A stretch of 25,992 nt of DNA from a virus: positions 1 to 25,992 of IMG/VR virus record IMGVR_UViG_3300042879_001442; one strand, written 5' to 3'. The notes under the pieces are model-generated. The model was not told where the DNA came from, did no database searches, and worked only from the letters and a program-made list of their open reading frames with translations. A program made the position numbers and the translations under genes. Positions 21,550-25,992 of the stretch are shown one piece after another (the first letter of the stretch is position 1; each line of letters opens with the position of its first letter).

Positions 21550-21772
21550 CGTAGAGTGGTTATTAAAAGAACTTACAGAAATTGGAGTTTTAAACATTAA
21601 AAATTGTCATTGGTCAGATGAGGTAGATATAAAAAAAGCAATCGAACAAGCCGTAGCAATGCACAAGGAAGAGATAATTAATGCTTGGAGAAAAGGTGAT
21701 GGCGTATATGATAAGGTTGCAGAAGAAATGAGTTTAGAATACTACAACGAAACATTTGGAGGTGCCAAATGA
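21533..21772 (+). CDS. Small acidic protein of unknown function
   Basis: A 79-aa protein. I chose ATG 21533 because AGGAGG (21521-21526) stands at a suitable distance and the start MSNQSS resembles the MSN starts of the neighbouring cassettes. The middle segment IEQAVAMHKEEIINAWRKGD is a helical pattern seen in many small phage proteins. It ends FGGAK, whose GGAGG codons give the Shine-Dalgarno site for the next gene. Function unknown. Confidence 0.62.
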   Translation: MSNQSSVEWLLKELTEIGVLNIKNCHWSDEVDIKKAIEQAVAMHKEEIINAWRKGDGVYDKVAEEMSLEYYNETFGGAK

Positions 21773-21960
21773 TAATAGACTACGATAACGAGATGGTAAT
21801 CGTGCCAGAGCCAGAGCCGCTGCATTTAAATTTAAAACACCAAGCCAAGGTGGAAGCAATATTAATACTTCGCGAGGATTTCGCCCTAACATGGAGCGCA
21901 ATAGCGGAACGTATGGGCATGAGCGAAGGATCAATCAGACATTTATTAAACCACATATGA
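21769..21960 (+). CDS. Small helix-turn-helix protein
   Basis: A 63-aa protein with an acidic, Pro-rich start (EMVIVPEPEPLHL) and a C-terminal helix-turn-helix: ILREDFALTWSAIAERMGMSEGSIRHLL (residues about 33-61), resembling sigma-70 region 4 or resolvase-type HTHs. It could be a DNA-binding regulator of the middle or late genes. The ATG overlaps the previous stop and is preceded by GGAGG (21758-21762); its stop overlaps the next ATG. Confidence 0.65.
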   Translation: MIIDYDNEMVIVPEPEPLHLNLKHQAKVEAILILREDFALTWSAIAERMGMSEGSIRHLLNHI

Positions 21961-22337
21961 CAATCCAGATAATTGCGACCTATTTTATAGGAGCTGGCAC
22001 CGCTTCAATTGTTGCGGTAATTGTTAACCAACGTTTAGTTGACGCTTTGAAAAAGAAAAAAGCCGAGCTGCGCCACATGGTGCGGCAAGCACATGAGCAG
22101 GATATTAAAATACATGAAGCCGTAACGCAGTTGGCATTGATGAAAGACCGTTATATAACGCTTTCAAGTGATTATGACACCGTACACAACAACCGCAAGC
22201 ACGACGCTCAAGCGTTGGCAATTTTACAAGAAGATTTCGAGCGATTGAAATTTGAATTTAAGGAGGCTGACGATTTCAGAACCAAGGTAAGATTGTCTAA
22301 AAAGAAATACATGGAAAGGAAGCGCAATGCTAACTAA
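21957..22337 (+). CDS. Membrane-anchored coiled-coil protein, possible inner-membrane spanin-like
   Basis: A 126-aa protein starting at ATG 21957 (ATGA overlap; a longer upstream frame runs through the HTH gene and is not needed). Residues 4-24 form one membrane helix (IIATYFIGAGTASIVAVIVN), followed by a long charged coiled coil (KKKKAELRHMV... to ...KKKYMERKRNAN). This layout is like an i-spanin (Rz), but it lies in the early region far from the lysis genes, so a replication-membrane or DNA-anchoring role is equally possible. The next gene overlaps by 11 nt. Confidence 0.6.
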   Translation: MTIQIIATYFIGAGTASIVAVIVNQRLVDALKKKKAELRHMVRQAHEQDIKIHEAVTQLALMKDRYITLSSDYDTVHNNRKHDAQALAILQEDFERLKFEFKEADDFRTKVRLSKKKYMERKRNAN

Positions 22338-22503
22338 GAGAGTTATAGCCAGTTTGGCTGCCGTGTATCTGGCATTCGCGTTTATATTTGGAAATATAAA
22401 TTCGCAGCAATGGAGCGAAGCCGGGCGTTTTGCATGCGTGGTGACGTTTTGCGTATCATTTGTAATTATTTTAATACTTGACGATGATAGTTCTAAGCGA
22501 TAA
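22327..22503 (+). CDS. Small two-span membrane protein
   Basis: A 58-aa protein from ATG 22327 to TAA 22501-22503: MLTKRVIASLAAVYLAFAFI..., one membrane segment at residues 5-22, a short polar loop (NINSQQWSEAGR), a second at 36-51 (FACVVTFCVSFVIILI), and an acidic tail DDDSSKR. It overlaps the previous gene by 11 nt and the next by 20 nt, which supports its reality. Paired with the preceding coiled-coil membrane protein, it may form a small membrane complex. Function unknown. Confidence 0.65.
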   Translation: MLTKRVIASLAAVYLAFAFIFGNINSQQWSEAGRFACVVTFCVSFVIILILDDDSSKR

Positions 22504-22912
22504 CGGCGACCGCATCGACGTCATGGTTAACGACCAATGGTTTGCCAGCTTCAAAGATTGGCCGCAAGCCATACACTACCAGCACTACCTTAAGCACGGC
22601 GGTTTGGGGACTGAATTGGACAGATTGGGGCAAATTGTTTCCAATATCTATGGCCATAGCCCAGAGCGTTTAAAATCAAAATCTAAACTTTCCGATTTAT
22701 GCGAAGCGCGTGTAGTGTTTTCGTTAATCGCTCGTTACGATTTAGAAAAAACGTTTAAAACCATTGGCGCTTGGATGAAGCGCGACCATTCAACGATTAT
22801 GCACCATTTTAAAACCTATCACGATTGGCTTGCAATGCCGAATTATTACGGGAAGCAGCTGGAACGTTACGAGGCCTGTTTAAAAGTTTGGAAGGGTACG
22901 GGAAATGAGTAA
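22484..22912 (+). CDS. DnaA domain IV-like DNA-binding protein
   Basis: A 142-aa protein with start ATG 22484 (a TTG two codons earlier is less likely). The N-terminal 60 residues include VMVNDQWFASFKDWPQAIHY, a small beta unit. Residues 72-115 read DLCEARVVFSLIARYD, then IGAWMKRDHSTIMHHFKTYH, closely resembling domain IV of the replication initiator DnaA, including the DHST(I/V) signature of the DNA-recognition helix. No ATPase domain is present. It could recognise the phage origin, for example the AAGTTACCC iterons after the primase gene (inference), or act as a competitor of host DnaA. Confidence 0.8.
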   Translation: MIVLSDNGDRIDVMVNDQWFASFKDWPQAIHYQHYLKHGGLGTELDRLGQIVSNIYGHSPERLKSKSKLSDLCEARVVFSLIARYDLEKTFKTIGAWMKRDHSTIMHHFKTYHDWLAMPNYYGKQLERYEACLKVWKGTGNE

Positions 22913-23090
22913 AATTATAGAAAATGGCATTATTTACCCGATAGTAAAAGCCAATAAAAATGGGGTTGTTAAATGCCCGTATTGTTTAAAAATGCACAAA
23001 CATGGTAAGGGTAATGGCCATAGGATTGCTCATTGTGATCCTGCTTTTAAAAGCAAGCAAAATAATGGGTATTATGTGGTTTTTGAGTAA
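22905..23090 (+). CDS. Small putative zinc-finger protein
   Basis: A 61-aa protein with CPYCLKMHKHGKGNGHRIAH, then C (residues 24-44), containing a CxxC pair and several His/Cys that could hold one zinc ion. N-terminal beta strands precede it and a YYVVFE strand follows. Similar small CPYC...H.HG...GHR..HC proteins occur beside replication genes of Bacteroidota phages as I recall. It overlaps the DnaA-like gene by 8 nt and is the last gene before the RNA leader of the primase. Confidence 0.68.
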   Translation: MSKIIENGIIYPIVKANKNGVVKCPYCLKMHKHGKGNGHRIAHCDPAFKSKQNNGYYVVFE

Positions 23091-23095
23091 TTGCT

Positions 23096-23103
23096 TATAT
23101 TTG
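23096..23103 (+). promoter_or_regulatory. -7 promoter element of the primase leader
   Basis: TATATTTG matches TAnnTTTG, starting 6 nt after the zinc-finger gene's stop. Expected start of transcription is near 23108, just at the foot of hairpin 1. No clear -33 TTG at 17-23 nt was found. Confidence 0.6.
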
Positions 23104-23208
23104 CATAGTTAACTGGATGTAGGATATCCGTAAAGTTAAAAAGATATTAGCCCTGTTGAAACTGCGCGTGATCCTACCACCGTAGTTTTGATGGGGCTTT
23201 AAATTTTT
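23104..23208 (+). ncRNA. Structured 5' leader RNA with complementary hairpin loops (kissing-loop candidate)
   Basis: Hairpin 1: TTAACT (23109-23114) pairs with AGTTAA (23134-23139); inside, GGAT (23115-23118) pairs with ATCC (23126-23129), with a GTAA bulge (23130-23133) and a 7-nt loop GTAGGAT (23119-23125). Hairpin 2: 18 consecutive pairs, 23149-23166 with 23181-23198 (five wobbles), then GTG/CAC (23168-23170, 23178-23180), and a 7-nt loop ATCCTAC (23171-23177). The two loops are perfectly complementary. Hairpin 2 ends 10 nt before the primase ATG and is followed by TTTAAATTTTT, so it could block ribosomes or help termination. I do not recognise a known RNA family. Confidence 0.7.
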
Positions 23209-25338
23209 ATGAAAGTATCATTTTACCCAAAAATTACAAACAGCGACAGTCGCGAGATTGCCGAAATTACAACGTTATTAGAAAACATTAAAAACGGCGT
23301 TTATCAAGATTATATATATCCAGTAAGAAACGCCAAAACTGATGATGACAAAAAAATTGCTAAAAGCAATGCGCCTAATTTTACTACTTCAGGCACATTC
23401 ACAAAGCGCGGAAACAATAATTTAATTGAACATAGCGGTTTAATTGCTATTGATTTTGATCATGTCAAAGATTATGGCGATGCTTTTAATATGCTGATAA
23501 ATGATAATTACAGTTTTGCAGTTTTTTCAAGTATTTCTGGGGATGGCATTTGCTGTATTGTAAAAATTGACGGTAAAAGACATTTAGACGCTTTTGAGGG
23601 ATTGCAAAAATACTATTATGATAAATATGGTTTAATATTAGATATAGCTTGCAAGGATGTTAGCAGACCGCGTTTTATTAGTTGGGATCCAGATTTATAT
23701 TTAAACGAAAAAAGCGATGTTTTTCGTAGCTACATAAAAAAAGAAACAAAGCAACAAATAAAAAGATTTCAAGAATTTTCAAAAACTGACGATTTTTTAA
23801 TTCATAATCAAAGTAAGTTTGAAATGGTTTTAAATCGGATAAATTTTGATATTACAGACGATTATGTAATATGGCGAAATATAGGTTTTGCAATTGCTTC
23901 GGAATATGGCGAAGCTGGTTTTGACTATTTTAATCAAATAAGTCAGTTTAGCCCAAAATACGATTATAATACATGTCGTAAGCAATACGAAAACGGCCTA
24001 AAAAAAGATAACGGTCAAAAAATAGGCATAGGCACATTTTATAAAATTTGCAAAGAGTTTGGAATAGACATAAGTGATCCGAGAATTAAACAAACCCGCG
24101 AAATAGCCCAAAAATATAAATCAATAGGCAAAACGCTCAAAGAGGCCATTGCAGAAAATCCCGAAATTATCGAATCGGTTGCCGCTCAAGAATTTGAGAA
24201 AAAGGAATTGCCAGCGATTAGCCGCCATTTTGATATTGACGCATTCGAGGAATGGCTGCGCTCGAATTTCCCAATTAAGAAAAACGAAATAACGCGGTTT
24301 TATGAGCTGAACGGAAAGCAGTTAGAACAGGCCGATTTAAACACGATTTATATTGATGGCAAAAAGCTGTTTCCAAAGTTGTCAAAGGACATTTGCGAAT
24401 CGGTTATATTCAGCAATTATACACCGTCATACAATCCAATTAAAGATTATTTGGAAGGCTTGAAATGGGATGGGAAGGATTATATCAATGATTTGGCCGA
24501 GTGTATTAATTCCAATACCGGAGATTTAGAGTATAGGCGCTATTTGCTTGGTTCGTGGCTGTTGGGTATTGTTGAGAGCCTGTTAGACGAAAAACCAAAT
24601 ATATTGTGCCTTATTTTGGCGGGTAAACAGAACACGGGGAAATCTACCTTTTTTACCAAATTGCTTCCAAAGGAGCTAAATAGGTATTTTGCAACGTCGC
24701 AGCTGGATAGGGGCAAGGATGACGAAATATTGATGTGTCAATCAATAATTATTTTCGACGACGAATTTAGCGGAAAATCCAAGCAGGATGCCAAGCACAT
24801 GAAGCGCATGCTGTCTGCTCCGTCGTTTACATTGCGTGAGCCATACGGGCGGCAAAACGTAACGCTTAAACGTATAGCGACGCTGTGCGGCACATGTAAC
24901 GAATTGGACGTTTTAAACGATCCTACAGGAAATAGGCGGTTTATTGTTTTTGAGGTTGCAGGGCAATTTGATTATGAGCTTTATAACAGCGTTAACAAAT
25001 CCCAGTTATTTGCCCAGCTGATGTCTTACCGTGCCGAAGGTATTACTTCGAATATTGGCTCGGAAATGTTGGATAAAATGCAGCAGAATAGTGAGGCATT
25101 TGTTGAGGTAAATATTGAGCATGAATTAGTTGAGCATTTTTTTAGCCCTACGGAGCTGCCATATAGTAAATTAGTATTCATGCAAGCAGCGTTAATAAAA
25201 ACGCATATAGAGGACGTAACTAAGCAAAAATTAGGCTCAAAAAGGTTATCGCAAGCATTAATTAGCATCGGATGCCGTAAAACAAAACGCGGCGGCGTTC
25301 AAGGTTATTTAGTTGCATTTAAGCAAATGCAGTCATAA
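23209..25338 (+). CDS. Primase-helicase: BT4734-like AEP primase, PriCT-2, VirE-type helicase
   Basis: A 709-aa replication protein. Residues 1-175 form an archaeo-eukaryotic-type primase domain of BT4734/BF3469 type: LIAIDFDHV (Asp82, Asp84), SSISGDGICCIVKI (107-120) and SRPRFISWDPD (152-162). Residues about 203-290 look like a PriCT-2 linker (WRNIGFAIASEYGEAGFDYF). Residues about 400-610 form the virulence-associated E (VirE) SF3-like helicase: Walker A AGKQNTGKST (471-480), Walker B IIIFDDEF (513-520) and the DPTGNRRFIVFEV arginine-finger region (571-583). It likely starts and drives phage DNA replication. The first half is more AT-rich than the second, suggesting a fused or recombined origin. 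It has its own promoter and a structured leader. Confidence 0.93.
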   Translation: MKVSFYPKITNSDSREIAEITTLLENIKNGVYQDYIYPVRNAKTDDDKKIAKSNAPNFTTSGTFTKRGNNNLIEHSGLIAIDFDHVKDYGDAFNMLINDNYSFAVFSSISGDGICCIVKIDGKRHLDAFEGLQKYYYDKYGLILDIACKDVSRPRFISWDPDLYLNEKSDVFRSYIKKETKQQIKRFQEFSKTDDFLIHNQSKFEMVLNRINFDITDDYVIWRNIGFAIASEYGEAGFDYFNQISQFSPKYDYNTCRKQYENGLKKDNGQKIGIGTFYKICKEFGIDISDPRIKQTREIAQKYKSIGKTLKEAIAENPEIIESVAAQEFEKKELPAISRHFDIDAFEEWLRSNFPIKKNEITRFYELNGKQLEQADLNTIYIDGKKLFPKLSKDICESVIFSNYTPSYNPIKDYLEGLKWDGKDYINDLAECINSNTGDLEYRRYLLGSWLLGIVESLLDEKPNILCLILAGKQNTGKSTFFTKLLPKELNRYFATSQLDRGKDDEILMCQSIIIFDDEFSGKSKQDAKHMKRMLSAPSFTLREPYGRQNVTLKRIATLCGTCNELDVLNDPTGNRRFIVFEVAGQFDYELYNSVNKSQLFAQLMSYRAEGITSNIGSEMLDKMQQNSEAFVEVNIEHELVEHFFSPTELPYSKLVFMQAALIKTHIEDVTKQKLGSKRLSQALISIGCRKTKRGGVQGYLVAFKQMQS

Positions 25339-25621
25339 AGTTACCCCAATTCAAAAAATTATATGTTTGATTTACAATTAGTTAGTTTTTTTTTGGGGTA
25401 GGTTGGGGCAACTTCAAACACGATGCCTATTAGATATAATATTTCATGTGATGTGTGTGTGCATGTGTGTGTGTGTATTATTATTATTCCTATTATATTA
25501 TGAAATGAAGTTACCCAAGTTACCCCTATTGATTACAGCCCAACAACAGCGCGGCATTGATTGGGGCAACTTGATGCAATATGAAGTTACCCTGAAGTTA
25601 CCCAAGTTACCCCATTGATTA
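25338..25621. repeat. AAGTTACCC iteron cluster, candidate replication origin
   Basis: This 313-nt gene-free stretch (25339-25651) carries six direct copies of AAGTTACCC at 25338, 25508, 25517, 25584, 25595 and 25604, and two inverted variants GGGGCAACTT at 25405-25414 and 25563-25572. A two-iteron block plus ATTGATTA is present twice (25507-25535 and 25594-25621). ATTGATT occurs also at 25556. An inverted repeat TACCCCAA / TTGGGGTA links 25342-25349 with 25393-25400. Between the iterons lies an AT-rich stretch (25425-25500). This resembles an iteron origin with an unwinding element, next to the primase gene. Confidence 0.65.
25447..25488. repeat. Alternating (TG)n tract followed by (ATT)4
   Basis: TG runs at 25452-25461 and 25464-25476 followed by four ATT units (25477-25488). 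Alternating purine-pyrimidine DNA can form Z-DNA or slip; it lies inside the iteron region beside an AT-rich segment. Confidence 0.9.
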
Positions 25622-25647
25622 TATTGTTGATTAGTGTATTATATTTG
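25615..25647 (+). promoter_or_regulatory. Promoter of the HNH-terminase-head transcript
   Basis: TTG (25615-25617), 22-nt spacer, TATATTTG (25640-25647), then CAAC and the ATG at 25652, so the transcript is probably leaderless. It overlaps the last iteron block's ATTGATTA. If the genome is circular, this promoter drives genes through the tail tube to terminator 7833-7855. Confidence 0.75.
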
Positions 25648-25651
25648 CAAC

Positions 25652-25992
25652 ATGCCAACCATTAACAAACGGGCTAAGCAGTCGCCACAACGTGACAACA
25701 ACGACCACCAAGGCCGCAACTATTACCATTCAGGGTATCAGACCAAGCAATGGAGAGCAATGCGCCGAGCTATATTGCAGGCTTCGCCTTTATGTGTTGA
25801 ATGTGGTAAGCTTGGCCGTGTGACTGTAGCTAATGTCATAGATCACATAAAGCCAGTTCGACTGGGTGGTGAGTTTTGGGAACAGAGCAATATGCAACCG
25901 CTGTGCGTGAGTTGTCATAACAGTAAATCCGCGAAGGAAAGGCATGGCAACCCGGTAGGGGGTGAAAAATATGCACACGAAGGCGACAAAAC
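25652..25992 (+). CDS. HNH endonuclease, 3' end cut by the window edge
   Basis: From ATG 25652 the frame stays open to the last base (113 codons plus 2 nt). HNH fold: CVEC (Cys48, Cys51), VIDHIKPVRLGGEF (Asp64, His65), NMQPLCVSCHNSKSAKER (Asn80, Cys85, Cys88, His89, Asn90). Phage HNH proteins of this kind lie beside the terminase and help cut or package DNA, often at cos ends. The gene continues in frame from base 1 to TGA 44-46 if the window is circular, giving 128 aa and an ATGA overlap with TerS. The ATG lies 4 nt after a TATATTTG element. Confidence 0.9.
   Translation, partial: MPTINKRAKQSPQRDNNDHQGRNYYHSGYQTKQWRAMRRAILQASPLCVECGKLGRVTVANVIDHIKPVRLGGEFWEQSNMQPLCVSCHNSKSAKERHGNPVGGEKYAHEGDK

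Noticed and set aside
23104-23208. Purine-riboswitch-like reading of the kissing-loop leader
   Set aside because: There is no helix enclosing both hairpins and I do not see the conserved junction; hairpin 2 is far longer than P3.
18097-25338. Lysogeny module (integrase, excisionase, CI repressor, attachment site)
   Set aside because: No tyrosine or serine recombinase, transposase or CI-like gene was found; only a Cro-sized HTH protein. A temperate lifestyle cannot be supported from this window.
25342-25400. TACCCCAA / TTGGGGTA inverted repeat as terminator of the primase transcript
   Set aside because: The long T run lies before the 3' arm rather than after it, and the loop is over 40 nt; the sequence is better explained as part of the iteron region.

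Overview
The window reads as an essentially complete genome of a small tailed phage (siphovirus type, HK97-like head) infecting a member of the Bacteroidota. The host call rests on at least seven TAnnTTTG (-7) promoter elements of Bacteroidota type, several of them only 4-9 nt before a start codon, and on many gene families typical of Bacteroidota phages (a BT4734/VirE-type primase, a small basic peptide ending in GQGKR, lectin-type fibre sequence). I see no integrase, no tRNA, no rRNA and no DNA polymerase. The HNH gene that runs off the right edge continues in frame from base 1 and stops with an ATGA overlap at the small terminase start (43-46). The 25,992 bp are therefore probably one circularly permuted or circularised genome.

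Layout. 25652-7803 (+, across the join): packaging and head genes HNH, TerS, a small protein, TerL, a small protein, portal, prohead protease, major capsid protein, a small protein, gp6-like connector, head closure, gp10-like neck protein and tail tube, ending at a strong terminator (7833-7855). 7875-13219 (+): a new promoter drives tail assembly chaperone G and a G-T fusion made at a lambda-type GGGAAAG slippery site, then a DUF3168-like protein, the tape measure and a large tail/baseplate protein. 13262-16240 (+): a third promoter drives a small virion-type protein, a lectin-like receptor-binding protein, two small membrane proteins (holin candidates), a 42-aa basic peptide and a probable cell-wall enzyme with an H...SxGC motif.

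16218-18056 (-): a leftward operon with an ExoVIII/RecE-like PD-(D/E)XK exonuclease, a RecT-like single-strand annealing protein and two unknown proteins. 18097-25338 (+): a rightward early operon starts with a 55-aa Cro-like helix-turn-helix protein, then an SF2 helicase, a VRR-NUC nuclease, an AT-rich block of swappable small genes (one with 22 cysteines spaced every third residue), a small HTH protein, a coiled-coil membrane protein, a DnaA domain IV-like protein, a small zinc-finger protein and a primase-helicase. The two early operons leave from one pair of symmetric, overlapping back-to-back promoters (18063-18095). This resembles a lambda PL/PR region reduced to about 40 bp.

The most interesting non-coding parts are: (1) the 105-nt primase leader (23104-23208), which can fold into two hairpins with fully complementary 7-nt apical loops (kissing loops); (2) an iteron-rich, AT-rich region after the primase (25338-25621), the best origin candidate; (3) the symmetric divergent promoter and related GTTGCAA sites; (4) the G-T frameshift signal. 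All functions are inferred from sequence patterns read by eye; no database search was run.
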